Shown one piece after another: positions 53,466 to 62,357 of a stretch of 64,000 bases of DNA. The stretch covers positions 1 to 64,000 of the forward strand of contig DASWYF010000024.1 in assembly GCA_036405135.1 (NCBI GenBank). Direction: 5' to 3'. The DNA is from Verrucomicrobiia bacterium (GTDB lineage Bacteria > Verrucomicrobiota > Verrucomicrobiia > Limisphaerales > JAEYXS01). The stretch's first letter is position 1, and every line of letters starts with the position of its first letter. Made by a program: the position numbers and the translations under genes. The notes beneath the pieces were generated by a model. That model did no database searches, was not told the DNA's origin, and was given only the letters and a program-made list of their open reading frames with translations.

Positions 53466-53942
53466 ATGACCAAGCAAATCCTTCTTTGCCTGACCAATTC
53501 TCCTTTGCATGCACACCAAGTCGTGGACTGGCTAAAACAGGAAGGATTCCCTGCAAAAGACATTTCGGCATGTGTTCCTGAAAAAAGAGGAATGATGACA
53601 GCTCAAAGGCAATGCGTAGAAATGGGTGGCAATGCATCTCGCAATGGTCATGTTGCTGTTCTCGGGCAGAAGTTTTTGAAATCAGCGAAGTCAGTTGTCA
53701 AAGGTTTGGGTGAGAATGCTGGTATCGCGAATTTGTTGATGGCCAAAGGATTCTCTGAACCCGAGGCGCGCAGCTATGAGGTGCATGTAAAAAAAGGAGG
53801 GATCGTGATTTCAGTCCATCCTGGCAGCCTTTCTAAGCTCCGCCGGGCCAAGGAAATTTTACAAACTGCCGGGACCCAAAACATCGTGGAATCAGGGGTG
53901 GCTCGAAATGGGCGGAATGCTTTGCAAGCGGAATTTGCCTGA
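53466..53942 (+). CDS. YflT-like general stress protein
   Basis: A 158-aa soluble protein. The N-terminal part reads ILLCLTNSPLHAHQVVDWLK, a ferredoxin-like start. The C-terminal half has KGFSEPEARSYEVHVKKGG and then VISVHPGSLSKLRRAKEILQ. This matches the pattern of general stress protein 17M/YflT-like domains, where GF.ee.A..Y...v..G is typical. The function is unknown. It is flanked by csbD and a small lmo0937-type gene, both stress-type genes with sigma-54-like promoters. Confidence 0.65.
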   Translation: MTKQILLCLTNSPLHAHQVVDWLKQEGFPAKDISACVPEKRGMMTAQRQCVEMGGNASRNGHVAVLGQKFLKSAKSVVKGLGENAGIANLLMAKGFSEPEARSYEVHVKKGGIVISVHPGSLSKLRRAKEILQTAGTQNIVESGVARNGRNALQAEFA

Positions 53943-53966
53943 CATGAAAAACGGGAATGAATGTCA

Positions 53967-53982
53967 AGGCACGGAACCTGCA
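53967..53982 (+). promoter_or_regulatory. Candidate sigma-54 promoter of the lmo0937-type operon
   Basis: AGGCAC (53967-53972), GGAAC, CTGCA (53978-53982). GG and GC are exactly 10 bases apart. There is one mismatch in each box (A for T, C for T). Transcription would start about 25 bases before the ATG at 54018. Confidence 0.55.
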
Positions 53983-54017
53983 GGGCTATAAAGGTGAACA
54001 ACTAACTTGTTAAAAAT

Positions 54018-54170
54018 ATGTTATACACCTTGGCTCTAATACTCGTCATCGCCTGGCTGCTGGGACTGGTTTCGTCATACACTTTGGGCGGTTTCATCCA
54101 CATTCTCTTGGTCGTAGCCATCATCGCCGTATTGGTGCGTCTCGTCCAAGGACGCGGAGTTCGGGGCTGA
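54018..54170 (+). CDS. lmo0937-family small membrane protein
   Basis: A 50-aa peptide with two helices (LYTLALILVIAWLLGLVSS and GGFIHILLVVAIIAVLVRLV) and the ending QGRGVRG. The arrangement, with a short glycine turn and helix two ending in a basic residue, is the lmo0937 family. The function is unknown; members are small, stress-linked and often missed. It begins the rightward series of envelope genes. Confidence 0.85.
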   Translation: MLYTLALILVIAWLLGLVSSYTLGGFIHILLVVAIIAVLVRLVQGRGVRG

Positions 54171-54213
54171 AGTCCGGCAGCGATGAAAGCCCGAATGCAA
54201 TAAAACAAGACCC

Positions 54214-54519
54214 ATGAAAACAAATACCATGAAAAAACATACTGAAGCGGTCTCTACCGATCTGGAAACTTTGGCGGAAGACGCACGCGCACTCCTTGCG
54301 GCGACAGCAGACGTGGCAGAGGAGAGGGTGGTCGCGGCTCGGAAACGCATCACCGCCGTGTTGGATAAGGGCAAGGATGCCATTGAACATGTGCAGGATC
54401 AGGCCGTGGCGGGGGTGAAGGCGGCGGACAAAACCATTCGTGCCCATCCATATGAATCCATAGGCATCGCCTTGGGCGTTGGCGCACTGATCGGTTATCT
54501 TTTGGCACGCCGCAATTAG
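54214..54519 (+). CDS. DUF883 (ElaB/YqjD-like) membrane-anchored protein
   Basis: A 101-aa protein: a long soluble helix (about 12-75) followed by a C-terminal membrane segment with the DUF883 ending, PYESIGIALGVGALIGYLLA and RRN. Related YqjD and ElaB are inner-membrane proteins that bind ribosomes in stationary phase. The next two genes encode a holin-like protein and a partner, the same neighbourhood as in enteric yqjD-yqjE-yqjK. Confidence 0.88.
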   Translation: MKTNTMKKHTEAVSTDLETLAEDARALLAATADVAEERVVAARKRITAVLDKGKDAIEHVQDQAVAGVKAADKTIRAHPYESIGIALGVGALIGYLLARRN

Positions 54520-54528
54520 AATACTCTT

Positions 54529-54918
54529 ATGGATGCATCTCCTGGGAAGTTCGGTCGCATAACATCTCTTGCCAGAAGGATGCTGCACCGGTTTCTCGCC
54601 ATAGGGGAGAATCGTATTGAGCTCTTCCTGCTCGAGGTGCAGGAAGAGCGTGAGAAATTGGTGAAAGTGCTGCTTCTTGTCGTAGGCATGGCAGTATTCG
54701 GCTTGCTGGCAGGCATCGCGCTGACCTTGGCGGTCATGCTGTTTTTCTGGGAGCGCTCACCAGTGCTGGCTCTGGTGATAATGACTCTGATCTATGGTTT
54801 GATGGCCGCATATTTGTATCATCGTATGATGGCTTTGCAACGGGATTGGCAAACGTTGCCGGGAACGTTGGAGCAATTGCGAAAGGACCGCGAATGTCTG
54901 GATCAAAATCTGCTTTGA
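54529..54918 (+). CDS. Phage-holin-superfamily III (YqjE-like) membrane protein
   Basis: A 129-aa protein with an amphipathic N-terminal helix (RIELFLLEVQEEREKLVKVL) and two membrane helices (LLVVGMAVFGLLAGIALTLA and LALVIMTLIYGLMAAYLY). It fits the holin III/YqjE family. In spite of the family name, no phage genes are around, and it belongs to the DUF883-holin pair that marks envelope-stress loci. Its stop overlaps the start of the next gene by 25 bases. Confidence 0.8.
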   Translation: MDASPGKFGRITSLARRMLHRFLAIGENRIELFLLEVQEEREKLVKVLLLVVGMAVFGLLAGIALTLAVMLFFWERSPVLALVIMTLIYGLMAAYLYHRMMALQRDWQTLPGTLEQLRKDRECLDQNLL

Positions 54919-55214
54919 ACTCCTTGGAGGCGCGGAAACAGCTTTTGTTGATGGAAAGCGAATTGAATCGCATAGAGTGCTGCAATGAACTCGCCACTTT
55001 AAAACAGGAAGTATCCGGAGTTGTGGAGGAAGGTCGCTCATTAATTAACACCGCCGGATTCGTCGTGGCGGGTTTCAGGGCGGTGCGCAGTTTCTACACT
55101 GATCGAAAGAAAGACCCCGAGGCCGGGGAACAGCCGGGCATATTCTCGCTTTTGCTGAGAATGATCATGACCGGTGCCTCCATTTGGAAAAAGCAGGACT
55201 TGGGAAAAGATTGA
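54894..55214 (+). CDS. YqjK-like small protein
   Basis: A 106-aa protein with an N-terminal helix (SLEARKQLLLMESELNRIEC), a short amphipathic central helix around INTAGFVVAGFRAVRSFY, and a possible membrane-near segment (GIFSLLLRMIMTGASIW). It follows the DUF883 and holin-like genes in the position of yqjK. The ATG at 54894 lies inside the end of the holin gene, with AAAGGA in front of it. The identification rests on gene order and helical character. Confidence 0.6.
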   Translation: MSGSKSALNSLEARKQLLLMESELNRIECCNELATLKQEVSGVVEEGRSLINTAGFVVAGFRAVRSFYTDRKKDPEAGEQPGIFSLLLRMIMTGASIWKKQDLGKD

Positions 55215-55221
55215 GGGATTT

Positions 55222-56397
55222 ATGCTGAAACACACATACACGGCATTTCTGGTGATGTTGATGCTAGGTTGCATCATCAGTGATGCCCAGGCACAACTTG
55301 ACCCCATGGAGCGGAGCATCGTCCATCTGGGATATGATCAATCGTTCAAAGGGCAGGGGCCGCAGGCGGCATATGCGTTCTACTACTATAACGACCCTGA
55401 TTTCCTGGCGACGAACAAGACTCTCAGGCTTGTCATAGCCCCCGTTTACTTGGATGGTGAATTGGGCTTCAAACAGCTGATTTCTCCGAATACCGACTTC
55501 GGCATCGGTTTTAATGGTGGAGGGTTCAGTGATAATTTCTACGAAGTTCGCCAAGGACATTACTACAAAGAAGAGAGTTTTGATGGGCACGCCGGCGGAC
55601 TTTCCGTGAACGCTTATCACCGGCTTAATCCTGACCATTCCATTCCCTTGAGCTTCGTCGCGCGCACAGGCTTCCGTTATTCGATTTTCGATGAGACTGA
55701 CAGGACCGCTGGTAACTTCACAGTGCCATCAGACAATAAGGTCGGCTTCGTCCGTACAGGTTTGCGTTTTGCCGGGAAAGAGCCTGTGCTTTACCCGGAC
55801 TTGGGGCTGGAAGTTTCCCTCTGGTATGAGCGCCAGCAGCGTTTTGACAGTGAAAATTTCGGCTATGCCGGTGAGCGTCCGGTGAAGTCGCACACAGATC
55901 TTTATTGGGTATACGCCGGGCTTAATTACGGCTGGACCAATACCGGGCATCACGTTTCTTTCTCTGTCACCGCAGCAGGATCTTCCAGTGCTGACCGTTT
56001 CAGTGCTTGGCGGTTGGGAAGTGTGTTGCCTTTGGGGGCGGAATATCCGCTGATTTTACCGGGCTACTACTATCAGGAGTTGACGGCGGAAAGATTCGTC
56101 CACCTTCATGCCAGTTACATGTTACCGCTCAGTCCGAGCCGGCGGTGGCAATTTCGCGCCGAAGTCGCCTCTGCGGCCATCGATTATCTGGATGGCTTCG
56201 CCCAACCGGATGTATGGCAGACCGGTGCCGGTGCCGGCATCGCCTATTCCCCTGAATCACAAAGCTGCCGGGTCGTGTTGCGATATGGATATGGCTTCAA
56301 CGCCATTAGAGGGAGTGATGAAGGTGCGCACAGCGTCGGTCTGCTGTTCCAGTATGATTTTAAAGCCAGGAAACGGCTGGCCAAGGCCCGAGAGTAA
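55222..56397 (+). CDS. Outer-membrane beta-barrel protein
   Basis: A 391-aa protein with a signal peptide (AFLVMLMLGCIISDAQAQ) and a mature part of alternating hydrophobic and polar residues rich in Tyr, Phe, Gly and Arg, ending in YDFKARKRLAKARE. Typical strands are AGLNYGWTNTGHHVSFSVTA and VVLRYGYGFNAIRGSDEGAH. I infer a barrel of about 16 or more strands, but the family is not recognised. It starts 7 bases after the preceding gene and lies before the kinase genes, suggesting a link to the envelope programme. Confidence 0.65.
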   Translation: MLKHTYTAFLVMLMLGCIISDAQAQLDPMERSIVHLGYDQSFKGQGPQAAYAFYYYNDPDFLATNKTLRLVIAPVYLDGELGFKQLISPNTDFGIGFNGGGFSDNFYEVRQGHYYKEESFDGHAGGLSVNAYHRLNPDHSIPLSFVARTGFRYSIFDETDRTAGNFTVPSDNKVGFVRTGLRFAGKEPVLYPDLGLEVSLWYERQQRFDSENFGYAGERPVKSHTDLYWVYAGLNYGWTNTGHHVSFSVTAAGSSSADRFSAWRLGSVLPLGAEYPLILPGYYYQELTAERFVHLHASYMLPLSPSRRWQFRAEVASAAIDYLDGFAQPDVWQTGAGAGIAYSPESQSCRVVLRYGYGFNAIRGSDEGAHSVGLLFQYDFKARKRLAKARE

Positions 56398-56494
56398 CAA
56401 GAATCTCCGCATGCTTTTGCCGGACTGATGTCAGGCGAAAGTGTTTTTGCGGCGGACGTTGATTTTAACTGATGAGCGCTGAGTTTTAGAGACT

Positions 56495-58618
56495 ATGCTG
56501 CGTCAACCTGGCAACCAATTCTATAAAACCGTAGTATTGGTATGGCTTACCCTGTCAGTGGCAAGTGTGTTGCTGGCAGCACTGACGTGGTTGCAACTTT
56601 CCGAGCGTTTGGCAGCGGCGAGACGGGCGATTGTGATACGGACGGAAGTAGAGCAAGTATTGAAGATGCTGCTGGACGTGGAGACTTCGGCACGCGGGTT
56701 TGTCATCACCGGGGAAAATGATTTTCTTGTGCCGATGAAGCAGGCCCAAACTGCGCTTCCCGTCAAATTTGACTATCTCGCTGAGTTGACCCGCAATGAC
56801 TCCGACCTGCTCAAGCGCATCATGGACCTGCGGGGAAAAGTCGAGCTGCACCTGAGCAATCATGATAAAATAGTGGCGGTACGAAGGGATCAGGGTTATC
56901 TGCCCACCAAGGCGCTCTTCAACGATGGGCGGGCCAGAAAATTGATGGATGAAATCAGGGATGAAATTGCCTCTATCCACAGTCTGCGCGCCCATCTTAT
57001 CTCCGACGAGGGTGGCAAGGAGCGATCCCAACTCAGGCGTGCCAGTCTTACCAGTTTGGTAGCAGGCGTTCTCGGCATAGGTGCGGGGCTTTTCGCATTC
57101 TGGCTCGCCCGATCGACTCTGAAGCACCAAGAGAGGGAGCGCGTGCTGGTGGAGGCCAAACTTCAGGCGGAAAGGAACAGTGCTGAGAAGACTGTTTTCC
57201 TTGCAAACGTCAGTCACGAGATACGTACGCCCATGAATGCGATCTTGGGCTTTAGTGAGCTTTTGGAGACCGAACTGCGAGAGCCCAAGCCACGCCATTA
57301 TGCCAAGGCGATCCGCTCCAGCGCCGGCTCCCTGTTGCAGTTGATCGATGATGTGCTCGACATTTCCAAGATCGAAGCAGGAGCTATGGTGCTCCGCCCG
57401 GAGCCTACCGACCCACGTGAGCTCTGCGAATTTGTCCGCACGGTATTTGCCGAGATAACAACACGAAAAAAGATCAAACTGATTTGCCATCCCGTGGAGG
57501 ATATGCCGCGAGCATTGCTGCTGGACCGGCTCCGCTTGCGACAGATACTGGTGAACTTGGTCGGCAATGCCGTGAAATTTACAAATAAAGGCAGCATCGA
57601 GATGAAGGTCTCGTTTGAAAAGCAGCAACAAAGCGACAAAGTGACACTTGTTTTCGAAGTTCAAGACACAGGTGAAGGGATACCAAAAGAGAAACTTGAC
57701 GCCATCTTTCAACCTTTTGTCCAAGGCGATGACGTGCGTGACAAAGAGGGCACGGGATTGGGGCTGGCGATCGTCCGTCGTTTGGCTGATCGCATGGGAG
57801 GCACCATCACGGTGGCCAGTATCGTCGGGCAAGGCAGCGTTTTCCATCTCCGGTTGCCGGACATCGCGGTTTCCCCCCGCATCCCCGAATCTTCCGTGGA
57901 GCCGGATGAGCCTGTGAATTTCAATGATTTCTGCCCTTCAAAGCTGCTGGTGGCAGACGACAATGAATTGAATCGTGAGCTGCTCGCCGGCATGTTCGCC
58001 GGTTCTCATCATGAACTGGTGTTCGCGTCAGGCGGTCTGGAGGCCATCGAGAAAGTCCGAAACATGCGGATGGATCTGGTGTTGCTCGACATACGCATGC
58101 CAGGAATGACCGGACATCAAGCGCTGGAAAAGATACGGGAAATACCCGGCACGGAAATGCTACCCGTGATCGCGGTGACGGCCGCCAGCACATTCCAGCA
58201 GAATGAATCTGCCAAAGTGAGGTTCAACGCCTTTCTTTCCAAACCCTTTTCCATGCGGCAGCTTTATGATGAACTGGCTCATTTCCTGCCCCGCCAGACG
58301 ACGGCACAGACACCCGCATTGGTGGTAGAGCAGGAACTTGATCCGGGATTGCTGGGGCAGCTCGTTACACGGCTGCAGCAACTGGCCCAAGATGAATGGC
58401 CGGCGCTCTGTGGCACCTTGGGTGTGAATGAAGTCTCGGCATTTGCTGGAAAACTCGAAGCACTGGGCGGAGAGTTCACTTGCGCACCCCTGCATCAATA
58501 TGCGACGAAACTCGCCGTGTTCGCAAATGCTTACGATGTGACTGAAATGGAAAAAAGACTGCTCGAATTCCCAAAGCTGATCGAGCGTCTGGAAGAGGCT
58601 ATGCACGGAAAAGTATGA
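56495..58618 (+). CDS. Membrane hybrid histidine kinase (CHASE3-HisKA-HATPase-REC)
   Basis: A 707-aa sensor. Membrane helix 1 is at 11-30, the periplasmic CHASE3 domain at about 35-180 (LLDVETSARGFVITGENDFL), and helix 2 at about 185-205. HisKA follows with His241 (FLANVSHEIRTPMNAILGF), then HATPase (NLVGNAVKFTN, GTGLGLAIVRRLADRMGG). A receiver comes next with Asp532 (LVLLDIRMPGMTG), then a C-terminal helical tail like a degenerate Hpt domain, without a clear His motif. It overlaps the next gene by ATGA (58615-58618). Together with the next two genes it forms a phosphorelay. The signal is probably an envelope condition. Confidence 0.9.
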   Translation: MLRQPGNQFYKTVVLVWLTLSVASVLLAALTWLQLSERLAAARRAIVIRTEVEQVLKMLLDVETSARGFVITGENDFLVPMKQAQTALPVKFDYLAELTRNDSDLLKRIMDLRGKVELHLSNHDKIVAVRRDQGYLPTKALFNDGRARKLMDEIRDEIASIHSLRAHLISDEGGKERSQLRRASLTSLVAGVLGIGAGLFAFWLARSTLKHQERERVLVEAKLQAERNSAEKTVFLANVSHEIRTPMNAILGFSELLETELREPKPRHYAKAIRSSAGSLLQLIDDVLDISKIEAGAMVLRPEPTDPRELCEFVRTVFAEITTRKKIKLICHPVEDMPRALLLDRLRLRQILVNLVGNAVKFTNKGSIEMKVSFEKQQQSDKVTLVFEVQDTGEGIPKEKLDAIFQPFVQGDDVRDKEGTGLGLAIVRRLADRMGGTITVASIVGQGSVFHLRLPDIAVSPRIPESSVEPDEPVNFNDFCPSKLLVADDNELNRELLAGMFAGSHHELVFASGGLEAIEKVRNMRMDLVLLDIRMPGMTGHQALEKIREIPGTEMLPVIAVTAASTFQQNESAKVRFNAFLSKPFSMRQLYDELAHFLPRQTTAQTPALVVEQELDPGLLGQLVTRLQQLAQDEWPALCGTLGVNEVSAFAGKLEALGGEFTCAPLHQYATKLAVFANAYDVTEMEKRLLEFPKLIERLEEAMHGKV

Positions 58619-59754
58619 AATTGGGGAAAACATCTGACAATGCGGGGAACGATACGGTGAGCATGCCTGTCTCTGCTCGTGTACTGGTAGTGGATGATCA
58701 GCCGGTGAATATACAGGTCGTCGGCAACATCTTGGGTAAACTGGGGTATGAGATCGTGCCCGCTGCTGACGGCACCACTGCGCTCAAACGGATGGCATTG
58801 CGGACACCCGACCTCATTCTGCTGGATGTCATCATGCCAGACATGAGCGGTTTCGAAGTTTGCCGTCAGATCCGTGAGAACCCGGCTTGGAAAGATATTC
58901 CCGTCATATTCGTCTCGGCTGCGGACGACAAGGAGCTCGTGATCCGAGCCTTCAATGAAGGCGGGGTTGACTATGTCACCAAGCCCTTCAATCACGCCGA
59001 ACTGCTTTCTCGTGTTAAAACACATCTGACACTTAAAGCCGCCCGGGACCGCTTGTATCAGCTCGCTGAGGACAAGGACGAGCTGTTGGGGATTCTGGCC
59101 CATGATCTGAAGAACCACTTGAGCGGAATGCAACTCAGCGCCCAACTGCTGAAGGACCGAATGGGGGCAGTAGAAAACCCGAAGACCATGCGGCTCGTAG
59201 ATAACATGTGCCAGTCGACCGGACAGTTGCTTGTGTTTGTGAAGGAGTTTTTGGCCAATGCCTCAGTGGATCACGGACTTCAATTGCAAAAAAACCGTGT
59301 AAGTATGGCTGAAGCAGTGAACGGCATCGTGCTGGAGCATCAGGAGGCGTCCGCGCGGAAAAACCTTCAAGTCCTCGCCACCCTTCCGCAGCAAGATACT
59401 CACGTTTACGCGGACAGCACGGCACTTAACCAAGTTTTGGACAATTTGCTTTCCAATGCGGTCAAATTTTCCCAGCCCGACAAAGAGATCAAAATAACAG
59501 TACGTGTCGAAGGTGAACATGTGGTTTGCGTTGTGCAGGATGAGGGGCCTGGGTTTACCCCAGAGGATAAAAAACGTATGTTCCGACGTTATGGCCGACT
59601 TTCCGCCAGGCCCACTGGTGGCGAGCCTTCCACCGGACTGGGCCTGAGCATCGTAAAAAAACTTATGCAAGAGATGGGTGGCGAAGTGATCTGTGAAAGC
59701 GAACCGGGCGCTGGGGCCACTTTCACCCTCCGCCTGCCGGTGGCACTGAAATGA
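58615..59754 (+). CDS. Soluble receiver-histidine kinase
   Basis: A 379-aa protein with an N-terminal receiver (Asp71 in LILLDVIMPDMSG), a linker and a HisKA-HATPase kinase. The phospho-acceptor is His163 (ILAHDLKNHLSGMQLSAQLL). The ATP lid shows NLLSNAVKFSQ and STGLGLSIVKKLMQEMGG. It has no membrane segment, so the receiver probably takes phosphate from the hybrid kinase encoded in the overlapping upstream gene. It then passes it to the NtrC-type regulator 17 bases downstream. The order is my inference. Confidence 0.9.
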   Translation: MKLGKTSDNAGNDTVSMPVSARVLVVDDQPVNIQVVGNILGKLGYEIVPAADGTTALKRMALRTPDLILLDVIMPDMSGFEVCRQIRENPAWKDIPVIFVSAADDKELVIRAFNEGGVDYVTKPFNHAELLSRVKTHLTLKAARDRLYQLAEDKDELLGILAHDLKNHLSGMQLSAQLLKDRMGAVENPKTMRLVDNMCQSTGQLLVFVKEFLANASVDHGLQLQKNRVSMAEAVNGIVLEHQEASARKNLQVLATLPQQDTHVYADSTALNQVLDNLLSNAVKFSQPDKEIKITVRVEGEHVVCVVQDEGPGFTPEDKKRMFRRYGRLSARPTGGEPSTGLGLSIVKKLMQEMGGEVICESEPGAGATFTLRLPVALK

Positions 59755-59771
59755 TTTTTGGAGAATGACTT

Positions 59772-61127
59772 ATGGACTTCCTTGTAATTGATGATGACAA
59801 AACGTTTCGGGAGGCAACCTGCATCCTGATCGACGATGAGAACCACTACGCTGAAGGCGCGCCGACGGGCGCTTACGCGCTCTCCCGTTTGAAGGAGACC
59901 AAGTTTGATGCGGCGCTATTGGATCTTCACCTGGGCGCCGAGGACGGTCTCGATATCCTGCAGCAGATCGTGAAGAGCCATCCCCAGCTTCCTGTGGTGA
60001 TGTTTACCGCCGAGGGCAATGTGAAAACGGCTGTGGAAGCAATGCGCCGGGGCGCGGTCGATTTTCTGGAAAAGCCGTTTCAGCGGAAGGAATTTCTGAT
60101 GGTCCTGGCGCGTTTGAACAAATTCCATCAGATGGGACAGCGCATCGAACGGCTCGAACGCGAAGTAAGTGAGACAAAATCACAATCCGGAGAGCCAATC
60201 TTCGACTTCACCACACCGCTGATGCAGCAGATGATGGAGGTTCTGCTACGAGCGGCTCCCACGCCAGCATCCGTGCTGATACTGGGCGAAAGTGGCACAG
60301 GCAAAAGCGTGGCGGCACGTGCAGTCCACCAGAACAGCCTTGTCGCTGAAAAACCCTTCATCACCGTGAGTTGCCCAAGTCTCTCAAAAGAACTGCTCGA
60401 AAGCGAACTCTTCGGCAGTGTGCGTGGTGCCTACACCGGTTCCGTCAAAGATCATTGGGGCAAAGTCAAGGCAGCCGAAGGTGGAACCCTGTTTTTGGAT
60501 GAGATCGGCGATCTGCCGATGGAAATCCAACCAAAACTCCTGCGCTTGTTGCAAGAACGTGAATACGAACGCTTGGGGGAGAATGTCACGCGTCAGGCAA
60601 ATGTCCGTGTCATCGCCGCCACCAACCGTGATCTAAGGAAGAGGGTCGCAGAAGGTGCATTTCGTGAGGATCTCTATTTTCGCCTCAATGTGATCAGTGT
60701 GGAGATGCCACCGCTAAGAGAGCGTCAGGAAGATCTTGTGAAGTTTGCGCAAAACTACGCTGCCCATTTCGGTTCGCAATGCCGTCGTCCCCAGATCGGA
60801 TTCGCACCGGAGGCTATCACCTGTCTCCGTGCTTACTCATGGCCGGGCAATCTCCGGGAGATGCGCAACGCCATTGAACGCGCGGTCATACTTGCTCAGG
60901 ACGACCACATAAAGCCGGAGGATTTCCCGGCCGAGATACGCTCACCAAACACAAGTGCCACAAACGCTTCAGAAGCGGTAGGAACGCTGATCTCTTTGGA
61001 CAAGCTGGAGGAACTCCACATCAGAAAAGTGCTGGAGAAAGTCTCCAGCCTCGGTGAGGCAGCTTCAGTCTTGGGAATCGATCAAGCCACGCTCTACCGG
61101 AAGCGTAAAAAACTTGGATTAGAATAG
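59772..61127 (+). CDS. NtrC-type sigma-54-dependent response regulator
   Basis: A 451-aa activator. The receiver (Asp51 in [12 protein letters not shown]) is followed by an AAA+ domain with Walker A GESGTGKS and the sigma-54 contact loop GAYTGS (canonical GAFTGA). Walker B is [13 protein letters not shown], and [19 protein letters not shown] and [15 protein letters not shown] complete the family set. The C-terminal HTH is of Fis type ([20 protein letters not shown]). It should drive sigma-54 promoters when phosphorylated. The strongest such site of the window lies directly downstream, in front of the BON-domain gene. A terminator closes the kinase operon. Confidence 0.95.
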   Translation: MDFLVIDDDKTFREATCILIDDENHYAEGAPTGAYALSRLKETKFDAALLDLHLGAEDGLDILQQIVKSHPQLPVVMFTAEGNVKTAVEAMRRGAVDFLEKPFQRKEFLMVLARLNKFHQMGQRIERLEREVSETKSQSGEPIFDFTTPLMQQMMEVLLRAAPTPASVLILGESGTGKSVAARAVHQNSLVAEKPFITVSCPSLSKELLESELFGSVRGAYTGSVKDHWGKVKAAEGGTLFLDEIGDLPMEIQPKLLRLLQEREYERLGENVTRQANVRVIAATNRDLRKRVAEGAFREDLYFRLNVISVEMPPLRERQEDLVKFAQNYAAHFGSQCRRPQIGFAPEAITCLRAYSWPGNLREMRNAIERAVILAQDDHIKPEDFPAEIRSPNTSATNASEAVGTLISLDKLEELHIRKVLEKVSSLGEAASVLGIDQATLYRKRKKLGLE

Positions 61128-61149
61128 CTATAGTATATATAGTTATAAA

Positions 61150-61176
61150 ACCAGCCCTGCCAGGGCTGGTTTTTTT
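61150..61176 (+). terminator. Rho-independent terminator of the phosphorelay operon
   Basis: ACCAGCCCTG (61150-61159) pairs perfectly with CAGGGCTGGT (61161-61170), followed by a run of seven T. Confidence 0.9.
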
Positions 61177-61329
61177 ATTTCCTTACCGCGATTTGACCTG
61201 GGTAGCGTCTTGGAATTTTCATGCCGAATGCATCGAAGTAACTGCAACCCTGCAATACGCAATAAAGTGGGAAGTTTAGTTCTAGTTAAAAGTATCAGCG
61301 AATCAACGGGTTGCGCAGAGCGAAGGCTG

Positions 61330-61346
61330 TGGCACCTGCGTTGCTT
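61330..61346 (+). promoter_or_regulatory. Sigma-54 promoter of the BON-domain gene
   Basis: TGGCAC (61330-61335), CTGCG and TTGCTT (61341-61346) match the -24/-12 consensus at every informative position. GG and GC are exactly 10 bases apart. Transcription would start near 61355, about 21 bases before the ATG. Confidence 0.85.
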
Positions 61347-61375
61347 AAATCAAGTTGCAGTTAAAGAACAACACA

Positions 61376-61696
61376 ATGGTTATGAAAAACTTCAGTCAAT
61401 TCATCATGGGTACTGTGCTGGGAATCGCGCTTCTGTCCGCCGGTTGTGCGGGTAGCCGCTCGGAACGCAGCACGGGAGAATCAATTGATGACCGTGCCAC
61501 GGTCATGCGGGTGAAGAGCGCCCTTCACAACGACGCCATCTATAAGTATCCGGACGTCGAGGTGGCGAGTTTCAAAGGCAGCGTGCAACTCAGCGGCTTT
61601 GTTGACAACAACGAGCAGAAGAGCCGGGCCAGTGATCTCGCCAAGAATGTGGAAGGTGTGAAAGAACTTCGCAATAACATCACCGTCAAGCCTTGA
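61376..61696 (+). CDS. BON-domain lipoprotein
   Basis: A 106-aa lipoprotein. The signal peptide ends in a lipobox (LLSAGC, then AGSRSERS) and the mature part is one BON domain (VMRVKSALHNDAIYKYPDVE, SFKGSVQLSGFVDNNEQKSR, VEGVKELRNNITVKP). BON domains bind phospholipid or peptidoglycan-near surfaces; the best-known member, OsmY, is osmotically induced. A perfect sigma-54 promoter lies upstream and the matching activator gene ends 250 bases before. ATGs at 61376 and 61382 are both possible starts. Confidence 0.88.
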   Translation: MVMKNFSQFIMGTVLGIALLSAGCAGSRSERSTGESIDDRATVMRVKSALHNDAIYKYPDVEVASFKGSVQLSGFVDNNEQKSRASDLAKNVEGVKELRNNITVKP

Positions 61697-61717
61697 GTTC
61701 TCGGGCTTACAGACCAC

Positions 61718-61752
61718 AGCGCGCATGTCTTATATGATATGACGCGCTTTTT
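61718..61752 (+). terminator. Terminator of the BON gene
   Basis: AGCGCGCATGTC (61718-61729) pairs with GATATGACGCGCT (61736-61748), with one bulged T and one G-U pair. A T-run follows. The promoter for the next gene would then lie between 61752 and 61774, where I see no clear boxes. Confidence 0.65.
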
Positions 61753-61773
61753 ACTAAACTAATATCACCAAAC

Positions 61774-62334
61774 TTGAAATTGAACCAATACGTGAAAACT
61801 AAACCATTATTCGTCGGAACAGTTTTAGCCTTAACCTTGACCTCATCTGCTTGGGCAGAGCATGAGGGTAATGTGCATGATGATGCTGATGGCCCTTATC
61901 ATGCTCATGAAATGGTTTTCGAAGGTTTTGGTTCTGCGTCATTTGGTCGCGAGACCATAGACAACATCTCCGCAAACCGTATAAAGAATGATGCGCGTTT
62001 GGGGGCAGGCATCGGTATGAGCTATTTCTTCACCAAACACGTTGGTGTAGGTGGTGACGCCTTTGTGGAAAATACAGCCCACAGCTTTGTGGATAACGTT
62101 TCGGCCAGCGGCATATTCCGTCTGCCAATCGGGACCACCGGGTTGGCTCCCTATATTTATGGCGGCGGCGGTCATGAGTTCGATCTTACCAGGCAGTGGT
62201 TCGCACACTTTGGTGGTGGCCTGGAGTATCGCTTCAGTTCGGCGATCGGAATTTTCACAGATGCCCGGTATGTCCTCGTGGACAAGACGGCTAACTACGG
62301 CGTTGTAAGGCTTGGTTTTCGCACCACCTTTTAG
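61774..62334 (+). CDS. Outer-membrane beta-barrel protein (OmpA/W-like size)
   Basis: A 186-aa protein with a signal peptide (FVGTVLALTLTSSAWAEH), a His/Asp-rich N-terminus (HEGNVHDDADGPYHAHEMVF) and an eight-strand-type barrel ending with Phe (VVRLGFRTTF). The terminal Phe and the alternating pattern (IGMSYFFTKHVGVGGDAFVE) fit an outer-membrane protein. The His-rich stretch could bind metal. The start is TTG at 61774 or GTG at 61792; the latter gives a standard signal peptide. It precedes the lipoprotein gene by 23 bases. Confidence 0.7.
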   Translation: MKLNQYVKTKPLFVGTVLALTLTSSAWAEHEGNVHDDADGPYHAHEMVFEGFGSASFGRETIDNISANRIKNDARLGAGIGMSYFFTKHVGVGGDAFVENTAHSFVDNVSASGIFRLPIGTTGLAPYIYGGGGHEFDLTRQWFAHFGGGLEYRFSSAIGIFTDARYVLVDKTANYGVVRLGFRTTF

Positions 62335-62357
62335 CCGGACATAGAGAAAGGAATAAT

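Noticed and set aside
54529-54918. Possible prophage because of a holin-family gene
   Set aside because: No other phage gene is present; the DUF883-holin-YqjK order is a chromosomal envelope locus.
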